Positions 27,929 to 37,621 of a DNA stretch of 64,000 nucleotides are shown piece after piece. The stretch is taken from assembly GCF_001202025.1 (NCBI RefSeq), contig NZ_LGHS01000067.1:119270-183269 (forward strand). The letters are read 5' to 3'. Below the pieces are notes generated by a model that worked only from the letters and a program-made list of their open reading frames with translations, made no database searches and was not told the origin of the DNA. This stretch comes from Pseudorhodobacter aquimaris (GTDB lineage: Bacteria > Pseudomonadota > Alphaproteobacteria > Rhodobacterales > Rhodobacteraceae). Numbering within the stretch: the stretch's first letter is position 1; each line of letters begins with the position of its first letter. Made by a program: the position numbers and the translations under genes.

Positions 27929-29128
27929 TTATGGTTCGCGGATAATGGCGTTGAAGCGCAGTTCTTCGAGATAGCTATTTGCCAAAACCCCGACCCGTTG
28001 ATTGAGCAGCCGTTCGCGCACGGCATCCGCATCGGGGGGCGTTTCCTGAACCGGCGTGCGGGCGCAAAGCATCAGGAACATATGCGCGGCACCGGCAGGG
28101 TAATCCACGCTTTCGCCGGGATCGAGATCAGCAAGCGCGCGGCCGATATTGGCAGGCAGGGTGCTGGCGGTCTTGGTTTCCCGGATCAGGTTTTCGGCCG
28201 GTTTACCCTTGTTGATGCCGTAAAGATCATCACAAGTGTCGATCTCGCTGCGCAGCTTGGCCGCCGCAGCGACGCCGCCCGTGGCGGACAAAACATATTG
28301 GGCGTAATCGATTTCGATGGCTTGCGGGCCCAGACCCTTGATTTCTTCCAGACCGCGCAACTGAAACAGCGCAACAGCCCCGTTCATTGGCACCGGCGGT
28401 GACACCTCACCCGGCGCAAGGCCAAGGATGGAAGAGGCCAGGGGTGCGGGCAGATTTTTCAGCGGCATCCAGTCCAGACGCCCGCCTCGAGCAGCTGTGG
28501 GGGCCGCTGAATTGCCGCGCGCGGCCGCGGAAAAACCGCCTTCGGTCTTGATGCGGGCGCGCAGCTGTTCGGCGCGGGCCATGACAGCAGCCTCTTGACC
28601 GGGCGGGGCCGGGATTACCAGTTCAGAGATCAGGACGCGCATGGCGGAATTCTGGCCCGCGCGGGCAATCGCCTCTTCGACCTCGGCATCGGAAACAAAG
28701 ATCTTGCCGGCGTAGCGGCGGCGCACGACCTCGCGCCACAAAAGACCGGATTCCACAAAATCGCGGAAGGTTTGGGAGGAAACACCCGATTGCCCCAAAG
28801 CGGCTATGAATTGCTCTGCCGACATCTCAACGCGGCTGGCGAATTCTTCCATCCCGGCGGCGATTTGTTCAGGCGTGGCCTTAAGGCCCAAGGACTTGGC
28901 GGCGTCCATGCGCAGGCGGTCCTCAACCAGCGCCTTGGTTGCCAGCTCTTCCAGATCGCCCGAGGTGTTGAACAGCCGCAGCATCTGGATGCGCTGCTGC
29001 ACCTCGAATTCGGTGATCGCACGGTCGTTGACATATATCCGCGGCGCAAACAGGTTTTGGGCCTGCACCGGAGCGGACCCCAGAAAAAGGGCGGAAAGGG
29101 CAATAGCAAAAACAGCAGGGCGCATCAT
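27929..29128 (-). CDS. surA: Periplasmic chaperone/peptidyl-prolyl isomerase SurA
   Basis: A chaperone that escorts unfolded outer-membrane proteins, including LptD, through the periplasm. The 399-residue protein has a signal peptide ending at PVQAQ (about residue 24), the SurA N-terminal domain (RIYVNDRAITEFEVQQRIQM, LVEDRLRMDAAKSLGL) and one parvulin-like PPIase segment (LISELVIPAP to GLEEIKG). E. coli SurA has two parvulin domains; alphaproteobacterial forms often have one, as seems the case here. It sits directly between lptD and pdxA. Two adjacent ATG codons (29128, 29125) are possible starts. Confidence 0.9.
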   Translation of the reverse strand: MMRPAVFAIALSALFLGSAPVQAQNLFAPRIYVNDRAITEFEVQQRIQMLRLFNTSGDLEELATKALVEDRLRMDAAKSLGLKATPEQIAAGMEEFASRVEMSAEQFIAALGQSGVSSQTFRDFVESGLLWREVVRRRYAGKIFVSDAEVEEAIARAGQNSAMRVLISELVIPAPPGQEAAVMARAEQLRARIKTEGGFSAAARGNSAAPTAARGGRLDWMPLKNLPAPLASSILGLAPGEVSPPVPMNGAVALFQLRGLEEIKGLGPQAIEIDYAQYVLSATGGVAAAAKLRSEIDTCDDLYGINKGKPAENLIRETKTASTLPANIGRALADLDPGESVDYPAGAAHMFLMLCARTPVQETPPDADAVRERLLNQRVGVLANSYLEELRFNAIIREP

Positions 29129-29207
29129 CGTATTCTTCTCACGGCTTGGATCAGCGGGTGATCTGGTCAGTATGTGGTACTCTGCGGGGCGGGGTCATGG
29201 CAACACC

Positions 29208-31343
29208 CTAACCGCTACAGGCAGCGGCGCGGCCGCGCGTGGCCTTGCCGCCAAATCCCAAAAGATCGATGGAAAGGCCGAAATCGGTTGTCGGATCAAC
29301 GGCGGTGGATTCGGTAAAGCGGCGCGAGATCGCCAGATCAAGCTTCAGGCATTCGTTGCGAAATGCAAGGTTGACCCCCGCCGAGGCGGCGCGGTCGGCC
29401 ACAAAATCATAGCGTGTATTCAGGCTTGCCTCCCAATTGGGGTTGATCCGATAGCTGCCGTCCAATGTCAGCTCTGACACCGGATCGGTGCGGCTTTCAC
29501 TCGCATCGGCGCGCATCCGCACATATGAGGACGAAAGGCTGTAGTCGTCCCGGTCCAGCTCCAGCCGCAATTCCCCTTTGGTTAGCCCAAAGTCGGAATC
29601 GAACACCAGCCGGTTGGTCATCGAGACCCCATCGGCCAGCGACAGCTGCGTCGCGGCCAGCCAATCGGAATGCGTGCCTTGCAGGCCCGAGGCGGTGCTG
29701 AACTGGCCGTAATCCTCTTTGCGGATGACGCGGCCAAGGGTCAGGCCAAGCGACCAGCCCGCCGGGTCATAGCGGGTATAGCCGATGCCGATATTGGCAT
29801 AGGCACCGCGTTCAACTGCATCGGCACCGGGAAAACGGTTGATCGAAAACAGATTGCCCTCATCGAATTCGATCAATGCGCTGTCTTCATTCGGGATGTT
29901 GGTCGTGTTGCGCGTGGTCCAGATCAGTTGCACCACCGGTTCCAGGACATGGCTGGCCCCGCTTTGCGCCGCGCGCACCCACGGCCAACGCAGCTCTACT
30001 CCGCCCGACGCCGTGCCGCGAAAGCTGCTGCCTGCATAGGTTGTGTCCTGGTGAACGCGGTAAAAATCACCGTTCACCTCGGTCGTGACCGCCCCCAGAA
30101 CGCCCACAGGCAGGACCCAGTTGCGTCGCCAGTCGGCGGCCAGCGAAAGTCGCGCCATATCGCGCCCGTCGCCGATTCCGTCGCCATCGCTGTCAGCAGG
30201 ATTGTCAGAGCTGCGATAATGGCTGTGGGTTTGCAGACGCAGCCCGCCCTCTCCCCCGATCAGATCTGGTGAAAACCGCCGCTGATAGGTCATATCGGTC
30301 ACGATAGAGGGCAGCGTGCTGTTCACATCCCCCGCCCGGATAGAGCGGTAGTTGATCAACCGGGTAGAGATGTATTCATTGCGCCTTGTGCGCGCCACTT
30401 CAATCCGGCTGTCCAGACGGTCAGCCGAGGAAATCCCGTAATCCAGCAGATAGGCCTCGTCGCTGACCACAATCCCCGAAAAGGACAGGACAAAATCCCG
30501 TGGCAGGATGAACCCGCCATCGACCTCCAGATAGCCGCGGGTTTCATCGGGAAGCAACAGATCCCGACTCAGCGCCCCTGTCACTTGCAGCGCGCCGGTC
30601 TCAAACGCCTGACGATAGCGCAGCTCAACCGTGCGCCCCTCTTTGCTGGAGATATAGGGGGTGACGGTCAGATCCTTGTCATCGCCGATCGGGATGAAAT
30701 AAGGCAGCTTGACCCCGAACCCCAGGTCGCTGGTGGTGCGGAATGAGGGGGCCAGAACCCCGGCCTGACGTTCCAGCGTCGGGTCAGGGATACGTAAACG
30801 TGGCAGCCAGAAAACAGGCACCCCCGCGACACGAAGGCTGGCATCGTCGAAATAAATCTGGCGTTCCTGCTCGTCATGGATCACGCGGCTGGCGCGGATT
30901 TCCCAAAGCGGGGTCGGGTTGCTGGCACAGACCTTGCAAGATGACACCACCGTATTGCCAAGGCTGGTATAGCGGCCGCCGATGCGCATCATCTCGGATG
31001 AGGCAAGCTGTAACTGCTGATCCAGCACCAGCCGCGCGCTATGCAGCACACCATCGGCGAAATCAGATGACAGCTCTGCCTGATCGGCCAGAATGATCGT
31101 GCCGTTATCATCGGTCAGCACAATCGGCCCGCTGATGCGCAGGCTGTTGGCGCTGCGGTCATAGGTGATGCTGCTGGCCTTGAGGCGACTGCCCTTGTGG
31201 AATACCTCGACATTGCCATCGGCCACCAAAGTATCATCGCCCGCGATTGCCACACGGTCGGCCACCAGCGATGCCAAACCCTGACCATGCCCCGCAACCG
31301 GCGCAAACAACAACGACAGAATAAGGGCGAAGCGGCGTATCAT
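29208..31343 (-). CDS. lptD: LPS-assembly outer-membrane protein
   Basis: The outer-membrane beta-barrel that inserts lipopolysaccharide into the outer leaflet together with LptE. The 711-residue protein has a signal peptide (MIRRFALILSLLFAPVAGHG), an N-terminal jelly-roll domain related to LptA (ADRVAIAGDDTLVADGNVEV), and a long barrel rich in alternating aromatic/polar strands. The cysteines in SSCKVCASN and near the C-terminus (NECLKL, AACSG) can make the disulfides known to mature LptD. Start 31343 gives a good signal and a 4-bp overlap with the lptG stop. Confidence 0.95.
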   Translation of the reverse strand: MIRRFALILSLLFAPVAGHGQGLASLVADRVAIAGDDTLVADGNVEVFHKGSRLKASSITYDRSANSLRISGPIVLTDDNGTIILADQAELSSDFADGVLHSARLVLDQQLQLASSEMMRIGGRYTSLGNTVVSSCKVCASNPTPLWEIRASRVIHDEQERQIYFDDASLRVAGVPVFWLPRLRIPDPTLERQAGVLAPSFRTTSDLGFGVKLPYFIPIGDDKDLTVTPYISSKEGRTVELRYRQAFETGALQVTGALSRDLLLPDETRGYLEVDGGFILPRDFVLSFSGIVVSDEAYLLDYGISSADRLDSRIEVARTRRNEYISTRLINYRSIRAGDVNSTLPSIVTDMTYQRRFSPDLIGGEGGLRLQTHSHYRSSDNPADSDGDGIGDGRDMARLSLAADWRRNWVLPVGVLGAVTTEVNGDFYRVHQDTTYAGSSFRGTASGGVELRWPWVRAAQSGASHVLEPVVQLIWTTRNTTNIPNEDSALIEFDEGNLFSINRFPGADAVERGAYANIGIGYTRYDPAGWSLGLTLGRVIRKEDYGQFSTASGLQGTHSDWLAATQLSLADGVSMTNRLVFDSDFGLTKGELRLELDRDDYSLSSSYVRMRADASESRTDPVSELTLDGSYRINPNWEASLNTRYDFVADRAASAGVNLAFRNECLKLDLAISRRFTESTAVDPTTDFGLSIDLLGFGGKATRGRAAACSG

Positions 31344-32434
31344 CCGTCCTCCAGATGCAACAAAAGGCCCAGCGACAAGAGAACCGCGGCGACAGGTGGG
31401 CTCCATGCCGCGAGAGAAACGGGGATCTGCCCGTTCTCTCCCAGCACTTGCGCGAAATTGCGCAAAAAGAAAATCGAAAACCCGCCACAAAGCGCAAAAA
31501 GCACCATTTGGCCGGTTTTGCCGCCCCGTGCATGGCGCATGGTGAAACCGGCGGCAACCAGCACCATCGCGGCCAAAAGCAGCGGTAGGGCCATTTCCAT
31601 CTGCAACCAGACACGGTGAGCGCGGGCGGAAAAGCCTGCCTGTTCCAGCTTGATGATATAGCTGGGCAGGGACCAGATCGGGATGGCCGAAGGATCACCA
31701 AATCCGTCGCGGATGCGGTCGGGGGTCAGCTCGGAGGCAAGGGTGGCGCTGTCTTGCCATGTCGCGGCAAGCTCGGGGTTGGGGGCGGTCAGATCCCAGT
31801 ATTTGGCGCGGGTCAGCACCCATTGGCCAGCCTCCAGCTGTGCCTCCTCTGCCTCGACCCTTTGCAAAGGGGTGCCGTCTGGAGCAAAGATAATAAAGCT
31901 GGCCCCGAAAAGCTGCGTGCCGTCATGCCCCGCCCGCGCGGCCTTGATCACGGTCTGCCCCTCGATGCTGCCCTGACGCAACCAGAGCGCATCATCATTC
32001 AGCGATAGAACATTTTCGCTGCCGCTGGCCTGACGCGCATAAAGCAGATCATATTCTTTGGAGGTGGCCGCAACCAAAGGGTTGAGCACAGCCACGACCA
32101 ACAGCCCCAAAACCAGCGCGGCACCGACCGGCGCCATCAAAAAGCGCAAACCCGACCGCCCCGCCGCCCGCACGACCACCAATTCGCTGCTTTTGGCCAA
32201 GGACAGGAACAGCGCAATCGCAGCAAGGATGAAGATCAGGGGCAGGATCGTGTAAAGGGTTGCCGGAACGTTGAACAGCGACAGCACCGCCGCTTCGGTC
32301 AGGCTGATCCCCTGGCTGGCAAAACGGCGCAGTTGCTCTACCATATCGGTCAGCATCAGGATGCCAAAAAACACCAAAAGTACCTGCATCACGACCTTGA
32401 GGAAGCGGGCGACGAAATAAAGGCTAAGCGTCAT
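31340..32434 (-). CDS. lptG: LPS export ABC transporter permease LptG
   Basis: An inner-membrane permease of the LptB2FG complex that extracts LPS from the inner membrane. The 364-residue YjgP/YjgQ-family protein has paired N-terminal helices (MTLSLYFVARFLKVVMQVLL, LTDMVEQLRRF). A periplasmic beta-jellyroll follows, in the middle. The C-terminal helices are last (ALPLLLAAMVLVAAGFTM onward). The ATG at 32434 overlaps the lptF stop by 4 bp, and its own stop overlaps lptD by 4 bp. The ATPase LptB is not in the window. Confidence 0.94.
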   Translation of the reverse strand: MTLSLYFVARFLKVVMQVLLVFFGILMLTDMVEQLRRFASQGISLTEAAVLSLFNVPATLYTILPLIFILAAIALFLSLAKSSELVVVRAAGRSGLRFLMAPVGAALVLGLLVVAVLNPLVAATSKEYDLLYARQASGSENVLSLNDDALWLRQGSIEGQTVIKAARAGHDGTQLFGASFIIFAPDGTPLQRVEAEEAQLEAGQWVLTRAKYWDLTAPNPELAATWQDSATLASELTPDRIRDGFGDPSAIPIWSLPSYIIKLEQAGFSARAHRVWLQMEMALPLLLAAMVLVAAGFTMRHARGGKTGQMVLFALCGGFSIFFLRNFAQVLGENGQIPVSLAAWSPPVAAVLLSLGLLLHLEDG

Positions 32435-33576
32435 GCGGTGCCCCTTTCGCTGCTCATAGGGCCGGGGCCTGCATTGTGGCGCGCGCGGGGCCGTTGGGCA
32501 ACCCATAGCATCACGCCAGAGATCGCCACCCCCAAGAGCGGTGCAAGATAGACCAGTGGCCACATCATCGCCGATTGCTGCGCGGCCGAGGATCCGGCGT
32601 TATTGACCATCTGGACCACGACCAGCAAAACAATCGCCCCGATGATCTGACGCCACAGCCCGAAGCGGCTGAACGCGCCCAAAAGCAGTGCGGCAAAACC
32701 AATCAGGGACGTGGCAAGCGCCAGAAACGGTTGGGCAATGCGCGCATGACCATCCGCGAGCATGGCCGCGCGACTTGTACGCGCCTCGGCCAGAACGGCC
32801 TCGGTCGGAAACAGCAGCTCGGCCGTCGACATCTCGTCAAGGGAGCGTTTCGCGACCTTACCAGCCGTTATAAGCCCGCCAAGATCATAGGTGAAATCCT
32901 GAAAATGTGTAACCGAGAGCCGCTGGTTGGCCAGATTATAGCTTTGGCTCATCCCGTCGAACATGATCAGCTTGGGCTCCACATCGCCGCGCACCAAAAG
33001 CGCACGCTGCGCGGTATAGGTGGTGCGTGAGCTGTCCTTGCGGTCATCGGTCAGAAAGACATCATGCAGCTCGCCATTATCGCTGATCTCGCGGATATAG
33101 AAGGTGATGCCATCCGTCGGATGCATGAATTTCCCGTCAACCAACAGCCGCGCCGTCAGATTGGCGCTGATCTCGGCAGTACGGGTGGAAAGAACGGTGC
33201 GGCTGGCGGGCACAATGACATTATAAAGCAGCACCAGCATCAAGGTCACGCACAGCCCGAAGTAAATCACGGGGCGTGCAAGCCGAAAGGCCGAAAACCC
33301 CGTCGCCTGCATTACCACCAGCTCTCCGTCCTGGGTCAGGCGGTTGGTGGTATAGACTGCGGCGGCAAAGGCCGACACGGGCAGAACCACGCGAATGACA
33401 TTTGGCAGCGTCAGCAAGGAGATTTCCAGAAAGACCAGCGCCGATTGCCCGTCTCCGATAATCTGGTCGAACAGCCCCACCGCGCGGTTGACCCAATAGA
33501 CCAGCACCAAGACAAGGGAGAAAAACCCGAATAGCGCAAGGAATTGCGACAGTAGGTATCTGTCGAATCTGGTCAC
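32431..33576 (-). CDS. lptF: LPS export ABC transporter permease LptF
   Basis: Partner permease of LptG in the LptB2FG LPS extractor. The 381-residue protein starts at GTG (VTRFDRYLLSQFLALFGFFS). AGAGGA nine bases upstream of that codon lies inside a longer alternative frame beginning at 33597, so the shorter start is favoured. It has the family architecture of membrane helices, a central periplasmic jellyroll (about 130-270) and three C-terminal helices. It is first in the operon leading to rsmA and is divergent from pepA across about 200 bp. Confidence 0.93.
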   Translation of the reverse strand: MTRFDRYLLSQFLALFGFFSLVLVLVYWVNRAVGLFDQIIGDGQSALVFLEISLLTLPNVIRVVLPVSAFAAAVYTTNRLTQDGELVVMQATGFSAFRLARPVIYFGLCVTLMLVLLYNVIVPASRTVLSTRTAEISANLTARLLVDGKFMHPTDGITFYIREISDNGELHDVFLTDDRKDSSRTTYTAQRALLVRGDVEPKLIMFDGMSQSYNLANQRLSVTHFQDFTYDLGGLITAGKVAKRSLDEMSTAELLFPTEAVLAEARTSRAAMLADGHARIAQPFLALATSLIGFAALLLGAFSRFGLWRQIIGAIVLLVVVQMVNNAGSSAAQQSAMMWPLVYLAPLLGVAISGVMLWVAQRPRARHNAGPGPMSSERGTA

Positions 33577-33782
33577 GCGCTTATTTCCTCTTACCACTCA
33601 CCCGTCTGACATTAGCCGAGATCGCGGTCAGGGAAAACTGATATATCGACAAAAATCCGGTCCGGCTGCGCGAAATACGGCTTGTGCTTGGGTCTGGTCA
33701 ATGCTGGTGGCAACGGCTAGTCTTTGCGCGAATGGCAGGGCCGGGCGGCCTTGCAATCTTATCAAAGCGGAAAATTGCACCC

Positions 33783-35255
33783 ATGACACATCCTTTGCCG
33801 ATCCAGTTCCAAGAAACCGATCTCGACGCGATTGCCGAATTCGCAGGGCGTCTGGCGTTGGTCGCCGCCCCGGATGAGGTCACAGCCCGCAGCCCCGCCG
33901 CGCGGCGGATCAACAAGCTGACCAAAGGCGCGCTGAACCGGTTTCTGGCCTCGGATGCGTGGGAAAAGGTAAAAGAGGGCGCTTCGGTCGATATGGCCTG
34001 GCCCGCAGGGCTGGCGGCCGAGGCGTTGCAGGTGGTCAAGGCCGACCGGCGCGCGGATTTGGCCACGGCCCGCAAGGCCGGTGCCGCGATTGGCAAATCG
34101 GTTGGCAAGGTCGGCGTTCTGGTTCTGGCCGGAAACATGCAGCGCGCCGCCGATCTGTCGCTTGGTCTTGCGCTGCGCGCATATGATTTTGAGGTCCATC
34201 AAACCGCAGAACCGACCCTGCGTGGCCCTGTGTCGATGATGGTCAAGGACCCCGAGGCCGTGGCACTGGCCGCCAAGCCGATGGCCGCTGTGGCCGAGGG
34301 GGTGTTCTTTACCCGCGATCTTGTGAACGAGCCTGCCAATGTGTTGACCACCGATGATTTCGCCGCCCGCCTTGCCGCGATGCAAGAGTTGGGGTTGGAG
34401 GTGGAGATCCTCGAAGAAGAGGCCTTGGAAGAGCTGGGCATGGGCGCGCTCTTGGGGGTTGGCAGAGGGTCCGAAAGCCCCTCTAAGGTTGTGGTCATGC
34501 AGTGGAACGGCGGCGGCGATGAGGCGCCTTTCGCGCTGGTCGGCAAGGGTGTGGTATTCGATACCGGCGGTATTTCCCTCAAGCCTGCGGGCGGCATGGA
34601 AGATATGACCATGGATATGGGAGGCGCCGGGGTTGTTTCGGGGGTCATGCGCACATTGGCGCTGCGCCGGGCCAAGGCGAATGTGGTGGGGCTTGTCGGC
34701 TTGGTCGAAAACATGCCGGACGGGCGCGCACAACGCCCCGGCGATGTGGTGAAATCCATGAAAGGCGACACCATCGAGGTGATCAACACCGACGCCGAGG
34801 GCCGTTTGGTGCTGGCCGATGTTCTGTGGTATGCGCAAGAACGGTTCAAGCCCTGCGGCATGATCAACCTTGCCACTCTGACGGGCGCGATCATCGTGGC
34901 CTTGGGTCATGAAAACACCGGTGTTTTCAGCAATGATGACGGCTTGTGCGATGCCTTCCTCAAGGCCTGTAAATCCGAGGGTGAGGGCGCGTGGCGCTTG
35001 CCGATGGGCGATGCCTATGATGCCAAGCTCAAATCCCGTGTGGCGGATATGATGAACTCTTGCGGGCGCGATGGCGGCTCAATCACGGCGGCGCAATTCC
35101 TCAAGCGGTTCGTCAAGGATGAAACCCCTTGGTGCCACCTCGATATCGCGGGCACGGCCTTGTTGAAAACCGAGAGCACATTGGCCCCCAAAGGGGCGAC
35201 CGGCTGGGGCGTGATGGCGCTTGACCGTTTGATCCGCGACAAGTTCGAGGGCTGA
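33783..35255 (+). CDS. pepA: Leucyl aminopeptidase (M17)
   Basis: A cytoplasmic metallo-aminopeptidase that removes N-terminal residues from peptides. PepA of E. coli is also a DNA-binding accessory protein. The 490-residue product has an N-terminal macro-like domain and the C-terminal M17 catalytic domain. The latter carries VGKGVVFDTGGISLKPAGGM (metal ligands Lys and Asp), GLVENMPDGRAQRPGDVV and the signature NTDAEGRLVLADVL. The ATG at 33783 is chosen because the conserved start follows; the ribosome site is weak. holC lies just downstream, as in many Proteobacteria. Confidence 0.96.
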   Translation: MTHPLPIQFQETDLDAIAEFAGRLALVAAPDEVTARSPAARRINKLTKGALNRFLASDAWEKVKEGASVDMAWPAGLAAEALQVVKADRRADLATARKAGAAIGKSVGKVGVLVLAGNMQRAADLSLGLALRAYDFEVHQTAEPTLRGPVSMMVKDPEAVALAAKPMAAVAEGVFFTRDLVNEPANVLTTDDFAARLAAMQELGLEVEILEEEALEELGMGALLGVGRGSESPSKVVVMQWNGGGDEAPFALVGKGVVFDTGGISLKPAGGMEDMTMDMGGAGVVSGVMRTLALRRAKANVVGLVGLVENMPDGRAQRPGDVVKSMKGDTIEVINTDAEGRLVLADVLWYAQERFKPCGMINLATLTGAIIVALGHENTGVFSNDDGLCDAFLKACKSEGEGAWRLPMGDAYDAKLKSRVADMMNSCGRDGGSITAAQFLKRFVKDETPWCHLDIAGTALLKTESTLAPKGATGWGVMALDRLIRDKFEG

Positions 35256-35271
35256 TCTGATGGGGGTGGTG

Positions 35272-35712
35272 ATGTTCTATCACCTCACCGCCTCTGGTAT
35301 GGAGGAGACGGCGCGGGCCTTGCTTACCCGCTCGCTGCAAGCGGGCTGGCGGGTGATGTTGCGCGGTACGGATGCGGCGGGTCTGGAGCGGCTCGACCAA
35401 ATCCTGTGGCAAGGCCCGGCCGAGAGTTTCTTGCCGCACGGTCTGGCCGGTGGTCCGCATGACGCGCAACAGCCCATCTTGCTGGGCACTGGCGCGATTG
35501 CCAATGGTGCAAAGGCCCTGATGGCGGTTGAGGGCGCGGAGGTCTCTCTCGATGAGGCCCGGGGGCTGGAGCGTGTGTTCATCCTGTTCAACGGCCATGA
35601 CGATGTGGCCGTTGCCGCCGCGCGGGTTCAGTGGAAAACCCTGACCGGCGCAGGGCTGGCTGCGCAATATTGGTCCGAGGAAAACGGGAGTTGGGAAAAG
35701 AAAGCGGGCTAA
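35272..35712 (+). CDS. holC: DNA polymerase III chi subunit
   Basis: The chi subunit of the clamp-loader assembly, which links it to single-stranded DNA-binding protein. The 146-residue product begins [18 protein letters not shown] and contains [12 protein letters not shown] and [13 protein letters not shown], typical of chi. The ATG at 35272 follows GGGGGTGG; an ATG at 35260 would add four residues without a ribosome site. It follows pepA by 16 bp, a common pairing. Confidence 0.93.
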   Translation: MFYHLTASGMEETARALLTRSLQAGWRVMLRGTDAAGLERLDQILWQGPAESFLPHGLAGGPHDAQQPILLGTGAIANGAKALMAVEGAEVSLDEARGLERVFILFNGHDDVAVAAARVQWKTLTGAGLAAQYWSEENGSWEKKAG

Positions 35713-35836
35713 AACCCACCGCCTGTGCCATCTGTTTCATGTTTTGCGTCGGGATTTGTTGTGCCTCGGTCGGGGATCGTCTATCTGGGTCGGGAATCCT
35801 TTGGGCCGGTTGCGGCCTTACAAGCCGGGGGCGGAT

Positions 35837-36880
35837 ATGACGGGTGAAAATGGGCTGACCTATGCCGATGCAGGTGTGGATATTGACGCAGGCAACGCGC
35901 TGGTGGAGCGGATAAAACCCGCCGCCAAACGCACCAGCCGCCCCGGCACCATGTCGGGCCTTGGCGGCTTTGGCGCGCTGTTCGACCTGAAGGCCGCGGG
36001 ATATGTCGACCCGATCCTCGTGGGGGCCACCGACGGCGTTGGCACCAAACTGCGGATCGCGATTGATACCGGCAATGTCGACACCATCGGCGTCGATCTG
36101 GTGGCGATGTGCGTCAATGATCTGGTCTGCCAAGGTGCCGAGCCTTTGTTTTTCCTTGATTATTTCGCAACCGGCAAGCTGGATCTGGATCAGGCCGAGC
36201 GCATCATCAACGGGATCGCGGCGGGCTGTGAAGACTCCGGCTGTGCCTTGATCGGCGGGGAAACGGCCGAGATGCCGGGTATGTATCATGGCGGTGATTT
36301 TGATCTTGCAGGCTTTGCCGTGGGCGCGATGGAACGTGGCGAGACCCTGCCCAAGGGCGTGGCAGAAGGCGATGTGTTGCTGGGGCTGACATCGAACGGG
36401 GTGCATTCCAACGGCTATTCCTTTGTGCGCAAAGTGGTGGAGCGGTCGGGCCTCGACTGGCATTCCCCCAGCCCCTTTGGCGCGGGCACACTTGGGCAGG
36501 ACTTGCTGGCGCCGACACGGCTTTATGTGAAACAATGCCTCGCGGCGGTGCGTGCGGGCGGGGTGCATGCACTGGCCCATATCACCGGCGGTGGCTTGAC
36601 GGAAAATCCGCCACGCGTGCTGCCTGATGGGTTGGCCTGCGAGATCGATCTTTCGGCCTGGCCCTTGCCAAAGGTATTCGGCTGGTTGGCCACAACGGCA
36701 AATATGACCGAAGAAGAGCTGCTCAAGACCTTTAACTGCGGCATCGGCATGATGCTGGTGGTCAGCGCCGACCGTGCCGAGGCTTTGGCCCAAGAGCTGC
36801 GCGATGCGGGCGAAACCGTGGTTACCATGGGCCGCGTGGTGCCCGGAGAGGGCGTGATCTACAAAGGGTCCTTGCTGTGA
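35837..36880 (+). CDS. purM: Phosphoribosylformylglycinamidine cyclo-ligase
   Basis: The fifth step of purine synthesis, closing the imidazole ring of AIR with ATP. The 347-residue protein starts [20 protein letters not shown]. It carries [49 protein letters not shown] and [12 protein letters not shown], the standard AIR synthase blocks. The start at 35837 is preferred to upstream codons in the holC-purM gap. Its stop overlaps purN by 4 bp, so the two purine genes are coupled. Confidence 0.97.
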   Translation: MTGENGLTYADAGVDIDAGNALVERIKPAAKRTSRPGTMSGLGGFGALFDLKAAGYVDPILVGATDGVGTKLRIAIDTGNVDTIGVDLVAMCVNDLVCQGAEPLFFLDYFATGKLDLDQAERIINGIAAGCEDSGCALIGGETAEMPGMYHGGDFDLAGFAVGAMERGETLPKGVAEGDVLLGLTSNGVHSNGYSFVRKVVERSGLDWHSPSPFGAGTLGQDLLAPTRLYVKQCLAAVRAGGVHALAHITGGGLTENPPRVLPDGLACEIDLSAWPLPKVFGWLATTANMTEEELLKTFNCGIGMMLVVSADRAEALAQELRDAGETVVTMGRVVPGEGVIYKGSLL

Positions 36881-37464
36881 AGCGTGTTGCCATCCTGATT
36901 TCGGGGGGTGGTTCAAATATGGTGGCGCTGTGCCGGGATATGGTGGGGGATCACCCCTGCCGCCCGGTGCTAGTCGCCTCTAACGACCCGGAGGCAGGCG
37001 GGCTTGCCCGTGCCGAGGCGATGGGGATCGCCACCGCCGCCGTTGATCACCGCAAGTTTTCGGGAGACCGCGCCGCCTTTGAGGCCGCCTTGCTGGAACC
37101 GATCCTTGCCGCAGCCCCCGATATCCTTTGTCTTGCGGGGTTTATGCGGGTGTTGACACCCGCCTTTGTCGCGCGGTTCGAGGGGCGGATGCTGAACATC
37201 CATCCCAGCCTTTTGCCGAAATATCCCGGTCTGCATACCCATGCCCGTGCCATTGCGGCGGGCGATACCGAGGCGGGCTGTTCGGTGCATGAGGTGACGG
37301 CGGTGCTGGATGACGGGCCGGTTCTGGGCCGTGCCGTGGTGCCTGTGGATGCGGGGGAAACCCCCGAGACTTTGGCCGCCAAAGTTCTGGTTCAGGAACA
37401 TAAGCTCTATCCGGCGGTCTTGCGGCGCTTCGCTTCGGGCAAGCGTGATTTGCTGGCACTTTGA
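36877..37464 (+). CDS. purN: Phosphoribosylglycinamide formyltransferase
   Basis: Transfers a formyl group from 10-formyl-tetrahydrofolate to GAR in purine synthesis. The 195-residue protein has [13 protein letters not shown] near the N-terminus and [13 protein letters not shown]. The active-site segment [20 protein letters not shown] carries the catalytic Asn and His, and [15 protein letters not shown] follows. It is coupled to purM by a 4-bp overlap. A run of imperfect CTTTGATG repeats starts at its stop codon. Confidence 0.97.
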   Translation: MKRVAILISGGGSNMVALCRDMVGDHPCRPVLVASNDPEAGGLARAEAMGIATAAVDHRKFSGDRAAFEAALLEPILAAAPDILCLAGFMRVLTPAFVARFEGRMLNIHPSLLPKYPGLHTHARAIAAGDTEAGCSVHEVTAVLDDGPVLGRAVVPVDAGETPETLAAKVLVQEHKLYPAVLRRFASGKRDLLAL

Positions 37465-37500
37465 TGCTTTGATGTTTGCCTTGATGTACGCTTTGATGTC
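37455..37500 (+). repeat. Imperfect CTTTGATG repeats at the end of purN
   Basis: The unit CTTTGATG appears three times, twice in direct succession and once after a CTTGATG variant. The array begins at the last codons of purN and overlaps its TGA stop. It could be a slippage product; no function is evident. Confidence 0.5.
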
Positions 37501-37621
37501 TGGGGGCCATAGGGCATTGATGAATTTGCCGTCACGGGTTGGCAACAGGTGGTCCGCGCTGTAGGGAGAGCCCTTGTTTTGATGGCAGGGCGTTGCCCTT
37601 TTGCTTGGGGAAGCGGGATTC

